Shown here: piece after piece, positions 15,874 through 24,536 of the stretch | How positions within the stretch are numbered: position 1 is the first letter of the stretch | Layout of the letters: each line of letters begins with the position of its first letter | Source of the DNA: Streptomyces ambofaciens ATCC 23877 | Lineage (GTDB): Bacteria; Actinomycetota; Actinomycetes; Streptomycetales; Streptomycetaceae | Assembly: GCF_001267885.1 (NCBI RefSeq) | Contig: NZ_CP012382.1 | Span: 7,241,001-7,305,000 of the forward strand | Direction: 5' to 3' | Length of the DNA: 64,000 bases | The notes under the pieces: model-generated | What the model was told of the DNA's origin: nothing | The model's input: the letters and a program-made list of their open reading frames with translations, nothing else | The model's database searches: none | Position numbers and translations under genes: made by a program

Positions 15874-17175
15874 TTGAGCGTCAGCTACCGCCAGCCCGGC
15901 GTCGTCCTCACCGACCGCCGTTTCACCGTGCCCCTCGACCACGCCGACCCCACCGGCGAGACCATCGAGCTGTACGCCCGCGAGGCCGTCGCGAGCGACA
16001 AGGCGCACCAGGACCTGCCGTGGCTCGTCTATCTCCAGGGCGGCCCCGGCTTCGGGGCGAACCGTTTCGTCGGCCGGCCCTCCTGGCTCGGCCGCGCCCT
16101 GAAGGAGTACCGCGTCCTGCTCCTGGACCAGCGCGGCACCGGCGCCTCGACGCCCGCCAACCGCCAGACGCTCCCGTTGCGCGGCGGCCCCGCCGAGCAG
16201 GCCGACTACCTCACCCACTTCCGCGCCGACGCCATCGTCCGGGACTGCGAGGCCATCCGCCCCGAGGTCACCGGCGGCGCCCCGTGGGCCGTCCTCGGCC
16301 AGAGCTTCGGCGGTTTCTGCACCGTCGCGTACCTGTCGCTGGCCCCCGAGGGCCTGAGCACCGCCCTGATCACCGGCGGCCTGCCCTCCCTGGACGCCCA
16401 CGCCGACGACGTCTACCGGGCCGCCTACCCCCGCATCGAACGCAAGGTCGTCGCGCACTACGCCCGCTACCCGCAGGACGTCGAACGCGCCCGCCGCATC
16501 GCCGACCACCTGCTCAGCCACGACGTGGTCCTGCCGAACGGCTACCGGTTCACCGTCGAGGCCTTCCAGTCCCTCGGCGCCATGCTCGGCGCCGGCGACG
16601 GGAGCCACCGCCTGCACTTCCTCCTGGAGGACGCCTTCGTCCGCGCCCCGCACGGGCACGAGCTGTCCGACGCGTTCCAGGAGCAGGCGCAGAACCTGCT
16701 CTCGTACGCGGGCCACCCGCTCTACGCCCTCGTCCACGAGGCCATCTACGGTCAGGACACGCGCCCCACCGACTGGTCGGCCGAGCGGGTCCGCGCCGAG
16801 TTCCCGCGCTTCGACGCCGCCAAGGCCCTGGCCGGCGACGAGCCGCTCCTGTTCACCGGCGAATCGATCCACCCCTGGATGTTCGACTGCGACCCGGCGC
16901 TGCGTCCGCTGCGCGAGACCGCGCAGCTCCTCGCCGCCCGCACCGACTGGACACCGCTGTACGACCCCGCCCGCCTCGCGGCCAACGAGGTGCCGGCCGC
17001 GGCGGCCGTCTACCACGACGACATGTACGTCGACACCGCCCACGCGCTGACCACCGCCCGCACCGTCCGGGGCCTGCGCACCTGGGTCACCGACGAGTTC
17101 GAGCACGACGGCGTGCGGGCCGGCGGCCCCCGCGTCCTGGACCGGCTGCTCGCCCTCGCCCGCGACGAGGCCTGA
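15874..17175 (+). CDS. S33-family aminopeptidase (alpha/beta hydrolase)
   Basis: 433 aa, TTG start at 15874 with GGGAG six bases upstream. The oxyanion region is YLQGGPGFGANR near residue 53, LLDQRGTGAST follows near 88, and the nucleophile elbow GQSFGG is near 145. The catalytic Asp and His are expected near the C-terminus (MYVDTAHALTT, EFEHDG). The layout and length match prolyl aminopeptidases (proline iminopeptidase), which remove N-terminal proline from peptides in the cytoplasm. No signal peptide. A GC-rich stem-loop follows the stop. It stands alone after the LacI gene. Confidence 0.85.
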   Translation: MSVSYRQPGVVLTDRRFTVPLDHADPTGETIELYAREAVASDKAHQDLPWLVYLQGGPGFGANRFVGRPSWLGRALKEYRVLLLDQRGTGASTPANRQTLPLRGGPAEQADYLTHFRADAIVRDCEAIRPEVTGGAPWAVLGQSFGGFCTVAYLSLAPEGLSTALITGGLPSLDAHADDVYRAAYPRIERKVVAHYARYPQDVERARRIADHLLSHDVVLPNGYRFTVEAFQSLGAMLGAGDGSHRLHFLLEDAFVRAPHGHELSDAFQEQAQNLLSYAGHPLYALVHEAIYGQDTRPTDWSAERVRAEFPRFDAAKALAGDEPLLFTGESIHPWMFDCDPALRPLRETAQLLAARTDWTPLYDPARLAANEVPAAAAVYHDDMYVDTAHALTTARTVRGLRTWVTDEFEHDGVRAGGPRVLDRLLALARDEA

Positions 17176-17193
17176 CCGGCGCCGCGCCGCGCC

Positions 17194-17224
17194 GCGGCCG
17201 GCCGCCCGACCACCGGCCGGCCGC
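17194..17224 (+). terminator. Stem-loop terminator after the aminopeptidase
   Basis: CGGGCCGG-type GC arms of 11 bp (17194-17204 and 17214-17224) pair around a 9-base loop, 18 bases after the stop. No U tract. Confidence 0.5.
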
Positions 17225-17249
17225 CCGGGACCCGGGTTAGTGTGCGGGC

Positions 17250-17993
17250 ATGACCAAGCCGACGACCACGCAACTGGAGCCCATGCCCGGCGACTGGCGA
17301 CGCGCCCTCGCCGTCGTCGCCCACCCGGACGACCTGGAGTACGGCTGCTCGGCGGCGATCGCGTCCTGGACCGACGAGGGCCGTGAGGTCGCCTACGTCC
17401 TCGCGACCCGCGGCGAGGCGGGCATCGACACCCTGGCGCCCGGTGAGTGCGCCGCCGTGCGGGAGCGGGAGCAGCGGGCGAGCGCGGCCGTGGTCGGCGT
17501 GGGCGAGGTGGAGTTCCTCGACCACCGGGACGGTGTCGTCGAGTACGGCACCGCCCTGCGCCGCGACATCGCCGCCGCGATCCGCCGGCACCGCCCCGAG
17601 CTGGTCATCACCCTCAACCACCGCGACACCTGGGGCGGCGTCGCCTGGAACACCCCGGACCACGTCGCCGTCGGCCGCGCCACGCTGGACGCGGCGGGTG
17701 ACGCCGGAAACCGCTGGATCTTCCCGGAGCTGACCGAGCGGGGCCTCGAACCCTGGGACGGCGTGCGCTGGGTCGCGGTCGCCGGTTCCTCCTCGCCCAC
17801 GCACGCGGTGGACGCCGGACCCGGACTGGAGCGCGCGGTCCGCTCCCTGCTCGAACACCGCACGTACATCGAGGCGCTCACCGACGAGGACCCGGAGACG
17901 TACGTGCGCGGCTTCCTCACCGGCTACGCCGAGGCCGCGGGCGAGCGGTTCGGCGGGAGGCCGGCGGTGACCTTCGAGGTCTTCGCGCGGTAG
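17250..17993 (+). CDS. LmbE/PIG-L-type zinc deacetylase
   Basis: 247 aa, ATG at 17250. The zinc motif is VVAHPDDLEYGCSAAIA near residues 24-40 (AHPDD, the signature of the family), with EVEFLDHRDGVVEYG and LNHRDTWGGVAWNTPDH later; the final His-rich element supplies the third zinc ligand. Family members remove acetyl groups from N-acetylglucosaminyl compounds; in actinobacteria they include MshB and Mca of mycothiol metabolism and enzymes of natural-product pathways. It lacks the context of the core mycothiol genes, so the substrate is open. Confidence 0.87.
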   Translation: MTKPTTTQLEPMPGDWRRALAVVAHPDDLEYGCSAAIASWTDEGREVAYVLATRGEAGIDTLAPGECAAVREREQRASAAVVGVGEVEFLDHRDGVVEYGTALRRDIAAAIRRHRPELVITLNHRDTWGGVAWNTPDHVAVGRATLDAAGDAGNRWIFPELTERGLEPWDGVRWVAVAGSSSPTHAVDAGPGLERAVRSLLEHRTYIEALTDEDPETYVRGFLTGYAEAAGERFGGRPAVTFEVFAR

Positions 17994-18044
17994 CGGCACG
18001 GAGGGGGAGCGGGCGGGGCGGCAGCGGCCCGTATCCTCGACGGC

Positions 18045-18875
18045 ATGCGAGAAACCATGGCTGACCGGGCAGAACTGCGCGGCGACTGCGCACGGTGCTT
18101 CGGCCTGTGCTGCGTGGCCCTGCCCTTCTCCCGCTCGGCGGACTTCGCGATCGACAAGGACGCCGGACAGCCCTGCCCCAACCTGGGGGGCGACCACCGC
18201 TGCGGCATCCACGCCCGGCTGCGGGAGAGCGGCTTCACCGGCTGCACCGTCTACGACTGCTTCGGCGCCGGGCAGAAGGTCTCGCAGGTCACCTTCGGGG
18301 GACCGGACCGGCGGACCGGGCCCCCGGAGCGGACCCGGGCCATGCTCGACGTGTTCCCGGTCGTCCGCCAGCTGCACGAGCTGCTCTGGTACCTGACCGA
18401 AGCGCTGACCCTGCCCGCGGCTCGCCCCGTCCATGCCGACCTGCGCCGCGCCCTGACCGACACCGAACGCCTCACCGACGGGACCCCCGAGGAGCTGGCC
18501 GTCCTGGACGTCCCCGCCCACCGGCAGCGGGTCAACGCGCTCCTGCTGCGCACCAGCGAACTCGTGCGGGCCGGCACGCGCGGCAGGAAGAAGAACCGCC
18601 GGAACGCCGACCTGATGGGCGCCCGGCTGCGGGGCGCCGACCTCGCCGGGGCGGACCTGCGCGGCGCCTACCTGATCGCCGCCGACCTCACCGGCGCGGA
18701 CCTGCGGGGTGCCGACCTGATCGGCGCGGACCTGCGCGACGCCGACCTGACGGACGCGGACCTCACGGGCGCGTTCTTCCTGACCCAGCCGCAGCTCACC
18801 GCGGCCCGGGGCAGCGTCGGCACCGTGCTGCCTGCGTCAGTCATCCGCCCGGGGCACTGGACAGCGGGGCGCTGA
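18045..18875 (+). CDS. YkgJ-type cysteine cluster fused to pentapeptide repeats
   Basis: 276 aa. The start is ATG 18045 (or ATG 18057, four codons on); neither has a strong ribosome site. Residues 15-75 are rich in Cys: CARCFGLCC, then CPNLGGDHRCGIH and GCTVYDC, the pattern of the YkgJ CxxCxxxC zinc or iron cluster domain. Residues about 190-250 hold roughly ten A(D/N)LxG pentapeptide repeats (ADLRGADLIGADL), which form a square right-handed helix and in some proteins mimic DNA to protect gyrase. A linker of about 100 residues joins them. The last 39 bases overlap the 3' end of the convergent P450 gene. Function unknown. Confidence 0.8.
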   Translation: MRETMADRAELRGDCARCFGLCCVALPFSRSADFAIDKDAGQPCPNLGGDHRCGIHARLRESGFTGCTVYDCFGAGQKVSQVTFGGPDRRTGPPERTRAMLDVFPVVRQLHELLWYLTEALTLPAARPVHADLRRALTDTERLTDGTPEELAVLDVPAHRQRVNALLLRTSELVRAGTRGRKKNRRNADLMGARLRGADLAGADLRGAYLIAADLTGADLRGADLIGADLRDADLTDADLTGAFFLTQPQLTAARGSVGTVLPASVIRPGHWTAGR

Positions 18876-20387
18876 GGCGGCGTCCTCGGCGACGGCCGCG
18901 CGGTCCGGCCCCGTACCGGCCCGGCCGCTCCCGGCCCGGCGCTCCAGGCGCAACCGCAGCCCCTCGGGCATCAGGGTCAGCCGCTCGGTCACCCGCAGCC
19001 GGTACTCCGGCTCGGGCCGCAGTTCGTACCGGCGCAGCAGCAGTCCGAGGACCAGCGTCGCCTCGTGCAGGGCGAACTGCCGGCCGATGCACGCCCGCGC
19101 CCCCGTTCCGAACGGCTTGAAGGTGTGCGGGGCACGCGAGCGTACGGCCTTGGCGTCGAAGCGGTCCGGGTCGAACTCCTCGGCGTCCGGCCCCCACACC
19201 TGCGGGTCGCGGTGCAGCATTCCCGCCAGCACCAGCGCCCAGGCACCGCGCCGCATCGGGTAGCTACCGCCCAGCACCGTGTCCGTGCGGGCCTCCCGTG
19301 CGAAGGCGGGGGCGGTCGGCCACAGCCGCAGCGACTCGTCCAGCACCCGGCGCACGTACCGCAGTTTGGCCACCTGCTCGTAGCCGGGAGCCTCGGTGTC
19401 GCCCCACACGCGGTCCACCTCCGCCCGGGCCCGGGCCGCGATCCCGGGGTGCTGCGCGAGGTAGTGCAGAGCGAAGGACAGCGCCCCCGAGGTGGTCTCG
19501 TGGCCGGCCACCAGGAAGGTGATGACCTGCCGGCGGACGTTCTCCGGCGACAGCCGCTCGCCGGTCTCGGGGTGGGCCGTCTCCAGCATCCGGTCGAGCA
19601 GGTCGCCCGTCCCGCCCCGGCCGCCCGCCGCGCGGCGGGCGCGGACCAGGTCGTCGACCGTGCGGTTGAGGTGGTCGATGTCGGCGGTGTTGCGGCGGCT
19701 CGCGCCGCGCAGCAGCCACGGGGCCAGCGGGGCGGGCACGGTGTTCAGCCGCTGCGCGTAGGTGAGCGTGCCCACCATCGCGGTCACGAAGGGGTGGGGA
19801 CGGGAACGCTCGAAGGACCCGAAGTCGTGCCCGAACCCGGTGCGCGCGATGGTCTCCAGCGTCAGCTTGGTCATGTCCCCGGGCACGTCCACCGTCCGGC
19901 CCGCCGCCCCGGCCCGGTCCCAGTGGTCCGTGAGCCGCGCGGCCACGTCCAGCATCATCACGTGGTAGCCCGCCATGGCCTCCCGGCTGAAGCCGGGCGC
20001 CAGCACGTCGTGCGCGAGCTGCCAGTTGGGCTCGTGGTTGTACGCCGTGAAGAGGCCGTCCCCGGCGACCGGCCGCAGGTTGGCCACGCCGAGGCCCACG
20101 TGCTTGGCGAACCGCTCCTCGTCCGCGAGGTCGGCGGCGAGCCCGGCGCCCCACACGAAGACGAACTCGTTGCCGAAGGCCCGGCGCCGGAATATCGGAC
20201 CCAGTCGTCTGGCGTAGCGGAGCGAGTCCTGCATCGGGGTGCTCCTGCTCGCCCCGACCACGTCCCCGAGCAGGGGCAGCCGGTATGGCGGGCGCGGGAT
20301 GCGGTGCAGCTCGGGCCAGCCCAGTTCGGCGCTGCGGAACCCTTTCGGCAGTCCGTCCGGAGCCAGTCCGTTCGTCGTCCCCGCCAT
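18837..20387 (-). CDS. Cytochrome P450, CYP102B-like (P450 domain only)
   Basis: 516 aa from the ATG at 20387 with AAGGGAG upstream. Opening residues IPRPPYRLPLLGDVVG are typical of CYP102. The I-helix motif is FLVAGHETTSGALSFAL near residue 290, ExxR is in DESLRLWP near 350, and the haem loop is FGTGARACIGRQFALHEA near 430 with the ligand Cys. The first half aligns with the haem domain of P450-BM3, but the flavodoxin-like reductase half is absent and the gene stops after a short tail, as in CYP102B1 of S. coelicolor. It therefore needs separate redox partners. Probably a fatty-acid hydroxylase. Divergent from a TetR gene, as BM3-type genes often are from their repressor. Confidence 0.9.
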   Translation of the reverse strand: MAGTTNGLAPDGLPKGFRSAELGWPELHRIPRPPYRLPLLGDVVGASRSTPMQDSLRYARRLGPIFRRRAFGNEFVFVWGAGLAADLADEERFAKHVGLGVANLRPVAGDGLFTAYNHEPNWQLAHDVLAPGFSREAMAGYHVMMLDVAARLTDHWDRAGAAGRTVDVPGDMTKLTLETIARTGFGHDFGSFERSRPHPFVTAMVGTLTYAQRLNTVPAPLAPWLLRGASRRNTADIDHLNRTVDDLVRARRAAGGRGGTGDLLDRMLETAHPETGERLSPENVRRQVITFLVAGHETTSGALSFALHYLAQHPGIAARARAEVDRVWGDTEAPGYEQVAKLRYVRRVLDESLRLWPTAPAFAREARTDTVLGGSYPMRRGAWALVLAGMLHRDPQVWGPDAEEFDPDRFDAKAVRSRAPHTFKPFGTGARACIGRQFALHEATLVLGLLLRRYELRPEPEYRLRVTERLTLMPEGLRLRLERRAGSGRAGTGPDRAAVAEDAASAPRCPVPRADD

Positions 20388-20437
20388 GACGCGATCTCCC
20401 TTGACCAAGCGGCGTGTCGTACGTGCAGAGGCAAGCG

Positions 20438-20457
20438 TATTGTACATGGATTCAATA
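20438..20457. promoter_or_regulatory. Candidate TetR operator between P450 and TetR genes
   Basis: TATTGTACATGGATTCAATA is an imperfect inverted repeat (5 bp of perfect outer arms TATTG/CAATA) in the only AT-rich stretch of the divergent region. Its position covers the likely P450 promoter. Confidence 0.45.
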
Positions 20458-20509
20458 ACGCGCCTCAGTCTCGTCCCGTTGTTGAACCGGCGTCAAGTAA
20501 GGTGCGGGC

Positions 20510-21118
20510 ATGGCCGCGAACCAGGGCGAGCGCACCCGCCGCAGGCTCAGCACGGGGGAGCGCCGGGAGCAGCTGTTGTCGGTGGGCGCGCGGCTGTTCT
20601 CGGAGAGCCCCTACGACGACGTGTGGATCGAGCAGGTCGCCGAGATCGCCGGCGTCTCCCGCGGGCTGCTGTACCACTACTTCCCGAACAAGCGGGACTT
20701 CTTCGCGGCGATCGTCGAGCGCGAGAGCGAGCGCATGCTGCGGATGACGGCGGCCGTGCCCGGCCTGCCGGTTCGGGAGCAGCTCACCGCAGGCCTGGAC
20801 GCGTACCTGGAGTACGTCCGGGCGCACGCCCACGGCTACCGCGCCTTCCACCGGGCCGACGCGGCCGGGGACCAGGCGGTGCGCCGGGTCTACCGGAAGG
20901 CGCTGGCCGCACAGGAGCGGCAGATCCTCGCGGCCCTCGCCGCCGACCCGGAGTTCGGTCCGCTGTTCGGGGAGCGGACCGACGTGCGGCTCGCGGTGCG
21001 CGGCTGGCTGGCGTTCACCACCGCGGTCTGCCTGGAGTGGCTGCGGGAGTCGGAGCCGGCACCGGAGCAGGTGCGCGACCTGTGCGCGCGAGCTCTGCTG
21101 GGCGCGATCGCGCCGTGA
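20510..21118 (+). CDS. TetR-family regulator divergent from CYP102B
   Basis: 202 aa, ATG at 20510. The N-terminal helix-turn-helix is in RREQLLSVGARLFSES, VAEIAGVSRGLLYHYFPNKRDF (residues about 20-65). The C-terminal ligand domain includes TAGLDAYLEYVRAHAHGYRAF and a Trp-rich end (GWLAFTTAVCLEWL), typical of TetR proteins that bind hydrophobic ligands. It is placed head-to-head with the P450 gene with 122 bases between starts, the same arrangement as fatty-acid-sensing repressors of BM3-type P450s. Likely represses the P450 and possibly itself. Confidence 0.88.
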   Translation: MAANQGERTRRRLSTGERREQLLSVGARLFSESPYDDVWIEQVAEIAGVSRGLLYHYFPNKRDFFAAIVERESERMLRMTAAVPGLPVREQLTAGLDAYLEYVRAHAHGYRAFHRADAAGDQAVRRVYRKALAAQERQILAALAADPEFGPLFGERTDVRLAVRGWLAFTTAVCLEWLRESEPAPEQVRDLCARALLGAIAP

Positions 21119-21237
21119 GCGCTCCCGTCGCATTGCGGAACGCGCCCTCACGTCGCTGAAGTGCGCCGTCCGGCGCGGTGAAAAGGTCTCGCGAAGATCA
21201 CGCGTCCCGGTTGGCGCCCGTCTCGATCTCCGATAAG

Positions 21238-21256
21238 TTAGGTGAGCCTTACCTAA
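21238..21256 (+). promoter_or_regulatory. Iron box (DmdR/IdeR-type operator)
   Basis: TTAGGTGAGCCTTACCTAA. Its complement differs by one base from the consensus TTAGGTTAGGCTCACCTAA used by the DmdR1 and IdeR iron repressors. It lies 24 bases upstream of the ATG of the DUF2470 gene, where a bound repressor would block transcription when iron is plentiful. Confidence 0.88.
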
Positions 21257-21279
21257 TGAATTGATGACGGAGGTTGGGG

Positions 21280-22008
21280 ATGGGCGACAGCCACACCATC
21301 TGGACGGCCGCGCCTGCCGCGGCGGAGCAGGCCCGCTCCGTGCTGGCCGCCGCCTGGTCCTGCGCGGTGACCGCCGAGGGCGGTCGCGAGGAGTTCGTCG
21401 GCGCGCACACCGTGTCCGAGGACGGCCGGGTGCTGCTGCACGTGCCCGAGGACAGCGCGCTGCTCGCCGCGGCGATCTGCGCCCCTCGCGGGGAGCCGTC
21501 CGCCGTGCTGGAGTTCGCCGACGTGGCGCCCGTCCCGGTGCGGGGACGGATCAGGGCCCGGCTCTGGCTGGCGGGCTGGTTCGCCCCGGACGACGGCCAC
21601 CTGGCGTTCCGGCCCACACGGGTGGTGCTGCGCCGGCCGTCCGGTGCCGTGGTGGTCGGACTCGACGAGTTCGTCACCGCCCGGCCCGACCCGCTGGCCC
21701 TGGCTGAGGCGCGGCTGCTGACCCATCTCGCCGACTGCCACGGCGACGCGGTGGAGCGGCTGACCCGGCTCGTCCACGCCGACAGCCTGCACGGTGCGGT
21801 CCGGGTCCGGCCGCTCGCCGTCGACCGGCACGGACTGACGCTGCGCGTCGAGCGCGTCAGCGCCCACGGCGACGTACGGCTGCCCTTCCACGCGCCCGCC
21901 GACGACGTCGCCCAGCTCACGGAGCGGGTGCACGTGCTGCTGGCGCAGGCGAGCGCCGCCTCCTGCCCGCGGGCCCTACAGCGGCAGCGCACAGACGGCG
22001 ACGGGTGA
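21280..22008 (+). CDS. DUF2470 domain protein under iron control
   Basis: 242 aa. ATG 21280 is chosen because GGAGG lies eight bases before it. The C-terminal third (LTRLVHADSLHGAVRVRPLA, VDRHGLTLRVERVS, VRLPFHAPADDVAQL) has the DUF2470 pattern known from haem-utilisation and pyridoxamine-oxidase-like split-barrel proteins. The N-terminal two thirds has the split-barrel look (VLLHVPEDSALLAA, GRIRARLWLAGWF). With the iron box immediately upstream, a role in haem iron release or handling during iron starvation is the best inference; no catalytic residues can be named. The last 33 bases overlap the convergent lactonase gene. Confidence 0.82.
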   Translation: MGDSHTIWTAAPAAAEQARSVLAAAWSCAVTAEGGREEFVGAHTVSEDGRVLLHVPEDSALLAAAICAPRGEPSAVLEFADVAPVPVRGRIRARLWLAGWFAPDDGHLAFRPTRVVLRRPSGAVVVGLDEFVTARPDPLALAEARLLTHLADCHGDAVERLTRLVHADSLHGAVRVRPLAVDRHGLTLRVERVSAHGDVRLPFHAPADDVAQLTERVHVLLAQASAASCPRALQRQRTDGDG

Positions 22009-23190
22009 GGCGAACGGCTTTCCCACCGGGCCCAGTTCCCCGCTGTCCCCGGCCACCCGGAACACGCTGACGTCACCGGACTTCTGGTTCGCCGCGAAGA
22101 GCAGCCCGCCGTCCGGGGAGAAGGCGATGTGCCGGGGGAAGTCACCGCCGACCGGCACCGTGTCCAGCAGCCGGAGCCGGGCGCCGTCCGACTCCACGGC
22201 GTACCGCGTGATGCTGTCGTGGCCCCGGTTGGCGAGAAAGGCGTACGCACCGTCGGGCGTCACCAGGATCTGCGCGGGGTGATTGGTGCCCCCTCCCGAC
22301 CCCGTAGGCTGCGCCTCCCCGATGGTCAGGCGACCGGTGTCCGGGTCGAAGGCGCAGACCGCGACGGTGTCGTCGACCTCGTTGGCGAGATAGGCGTGGC
22401 GCCCGTCCGGATGGAAGGTGAGGTGGCGCGGTCCGGCCCCCGGCCGGGTGCGTGCCCGCCCCATCTCGGTGAGCGTGCCGGCCCTCTCGTCCAGACGGTA
22501 GGTGTGGACGGTGTCCGTGCCGAGGTCCACGGCGAGGACGTGCCCCCCGTCCGGGCTGGTGAGGATCTGGTGGGCGTGCGGACCCTGCTGCCCGGGGCCG
22601 GGCGGGGGAGCGGAGTGGGTGACCAGGTCGGTGCGCTCCCCGAGCGCCCCCGACGCGCCGATCGGGTGCACCGCGACGCTGCCCGAGCCGTAGTCGGCGC
22701 TCAGCAGCCAGCGCCCCCGCGGGTGCACCGACAGATGACAGGTCCCCGAGCCGCCGGTGCTCCGGCTGCCCAGGACCGTGCGGTCGGACAGCCGGACGGC
22801 GGTCACCGCGCCGTCCACGCGCTCGTTCACCGCGTACAGGGTGCGTCCGTCCGGGTGCACCGCCAGATACGACGGGTCGGCCACGCCGGTGACCGTGCCC
22901 CGGCCGGTGATCTCGCCCGTGTGCGGGTCGTACTCGGCGAGCCCGATGCCCCTGCCGCCGCCCTCGACCGAGGTGTAGGTGCCCAGATACAGCGGACGCG
23001 GGCCGGAGGGACCGCGTTCCCGGCCCGGAGCGCCGGTGTCCGCGGCGGTCGCCGTCGGCGTCGACGACGTCTCCGGGCCGGCCCCCGGCGAGTCGCCGCA
23101 CGCCGTCGCCGCCGGAAGCACCGCCGCGGCGGTCGCCGTCCGCGCGAGCAGACCGACGAACCGGCGCCTGCTCCATCCGTCACCGCTCAT
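21976..23190 (-). CDS. Tat-exported lipoprotein, lactonase-family beta-propeller
   Basis: 404 aa, ATG 23190 with GGGAG nine bases upstream. The N-terminus carries both a twin-arginine motif (SRRRFVGLL, residues 7-15) and a lipobox (LPAATAC, Cys near 31), so it is folded, exported and lipid-anchored outside. The rest is a seven-bladed propeller of the 6-phosphogluconolactonase type, with repeated HPDGRTLYAVNE, HPRGRWLLSADYGSGS, SPDGGHVLAVDLGTDTV and HPDGRHAYLANEVDDTV elements. Being extracytoplasmic it is unlikely to serve the pentose-phosphate pathway; hydrolysis of an external lactone, or a binding role, is more plausible. Confidence 0.87.
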   Translation of the reverse strand: MSGDGWSRRRFVGLLARTATAAAVLPAATACGDSPGAGPETSSTPTATAADTGAPGRERGPSGPRPLYLGTYTSVEGGGRGIGLAEYDPHTGEITGRGTVTGVADPSYLAVHPDGRTLYAVNERVDGAVTAVRLSDRTVLGSRSTGGSGTCHLSVHPRGRWLLSADYGSGSVAVHPIGASGALGERTDLVTHSAPPPGPGQQGPHAHQILTSPDGGHVLAVDLGTDTVHTYRLDERAGTLTEMGRARTRPGAGPRHLTFHPDGRHAYLANEVDDTVAVCAFDPDTGRLTIGEAQPTGSGGGTNHPAQILVTPDGAYAFLANRGHDSITRYAVESDGARLRLLDTVPVGGDFPRHIAFSPDGGLLFAANQKSGDVSVFRVAGDSGELGPVGKPFASPVAVCALPL

Positions 23191-23262
23191 GCTCGTACTC
23201 CCGCTCGTCGGTCACCGCGCCCCGCGCTCCGCGCCCGCCCCGGCCCGCGTCATCGTCCGTGC

Positions 23263-24315
23263 CTACCAGTCCCCGTCCTCGACCGGCGCGCCCGGCGCGT
23301 CCTTCAGCGGCCGCACCTGATGCGCCGCGGGCGCCTGCCACGGTTCGTGGTCGTCCCCGATCCAGTCCCCGACCGGCTTGACGTCCTGGAGCGGGCCGGT
23401 GGGCGCGAGATCGTCGGCGTCCTGGTCGTAGTAGTCGTACCAGGGCAGACCGGCCTGCGTGTATGCCGCCCGGTCCACGGGGGAGCGCGGCGGAGCCTCG
23501 CCGGTGATCTGCCGCCACTGAGGCGGCGTCACCAGGTGGACGAAGACCCGGCCCGCGGGCCGCTCGGCCCAGTCCTCCGGGGGCCGTTCGTCACGGTAGA
23601 CCTCCTGCCGCATGGAGCCTCCGACGCCCAGGCCCATGGCGGGCGCCGACCGGGACCGTGCCGCGCCCGAGCCGGCCGGCGCCGCTCCCGGGGCCGCCGG
23701 AGCGGCCATCGGCATCGCCGCCCCGTACGCCCCGCCCGAACGGGCCGCCCTGCGCGCGGTCTCGGCCCGGCGCCGCTGCTCCTCCCGATGGCGGGCCAGC
23801 GCCGCCTCGCCCAGGGGAAAGGTCTGCAACTGGACGCCGCCCCACACCTCCTCGCCGGTGACCTGGCCCTCGACGGTCGCACCCATGCCGAGCGGCACCG
23901 CCACGAACTGGCGGACCGTGCCCGTCCCGGAGTTGATGCCGTCCAGCCAGGGCTGGCGGGGGAGGACCACGTAGTTCTGCGGGTCGCGGGTCAGCCGGTC
24001 GCTCCAGGGCCTGCCCGAGACCGCGCACACCTTGCCCACCCCGACCTGGAGCGCGGCGGGCTCCGTCGTACCGGCGAAGCTCAGCCACATGGCCTCGCGC
24101 AGGTACACCGGCAGCATCACGCCGCCGCGCGCCCGCCAGGCCTCGGGCACGGTGTCGGCGTGGTCGGCGACCCGGCGGACCGGGAACTCGCCGAGTCCGG
24201 GCGGCAGCGGGTGGGTGCCCGTCTCGGGCAGCCGCAGGGTGCGGATGAAACGCACCGCCGCACCGCCCGGCAGCAAGAGCCTGTTCCCGTCGATCCGCAC
24301 GCTCGTGTCGGTCAT
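23263..24315 (-). CDS. Conserved hypothetical protein of about 350 aa
   Basis: 350 aa, ATG 24315. No signal peptide or membrane helix. Residues 1-190 form a globular part (LPVYLREAMWLSFAG, GVGKVCAVSGRPWSD, DPQNYVVLPRQPWLDG, VEGQVTGEEVWGGVQLQTFPLG). A charged helix (HREEQRRRAETARRAA) then leads into an Ala/Pro/Gly-rich linker of about 40 residues and a C-terminal part with PPQWRQITGE, GLPWYDYYDQD and PWQAPAAHQVRPLKD. I do not recognise it; a linker between two folded parts is clear. It lies upstream of the lipoprotein gene on the same strand, 72 bases apart, so co-transcription is possible. Confidence 0.75.
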   Translation of the reverse strand: MTDTSVRIDGNRLLLPGGAAVRFIRTLRLPETGTHPLPPGLGEFPVRRVADHADTVPEAWRARGGVMLPVYLREAMWLSFAGTTEPAALQVGVGKVCAVSGRPWSDRLTRDPQNYVVLPRQPWLDGINSGTGTVRQFVAVPLGMGATVEGQVTGEEVWGGVQLQTFPLGEAALARHREEQRRRAETARRAARSGGAYGAAMPMAAPAAPGAAPAGSGAARSRSAPAMGLGVGGSMRQEVYRDERPPEDWAERPAGRVFVHLVTPPQWRQITGEAPPRSPVDRAAYTQAGLPWYDYYDQDADDLAPTGPLQDVKPVGDWIGDDHEPWQAPAAHQVRPLKDAPGAPVEDGDW

Positions 24316-24536
24316 CCGTACGCCCCCTCGTCCCGTGGCGGGCCGCCGGCGTCTCCACCGGCTCCCGCCGTCGTTCCCTGCCCTCACCCAAGCACGAGCA
24401 CGGTGCCGCGCCCAAGCATGAGCATGGTCTCCCGTCCCGTCCCGTCCCGTCCCGCCCCGGCCCGCCCCGCCCCGGCCCGGGCATGGTCCCTCGCCCGGTA
24501 CGAGCACGGTCCGCCCGGCCGGGTGCGGTCCCTCAC

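Noticed and set aside
24416..24480. Repeated GTCCC and GCCCCG words between the hypothetical gene and the exporter gene.
   Set aside because: Simple GC-rich low complexity of a kind common in Streptomyces intergenic DNA, without dyads or coding pattern.
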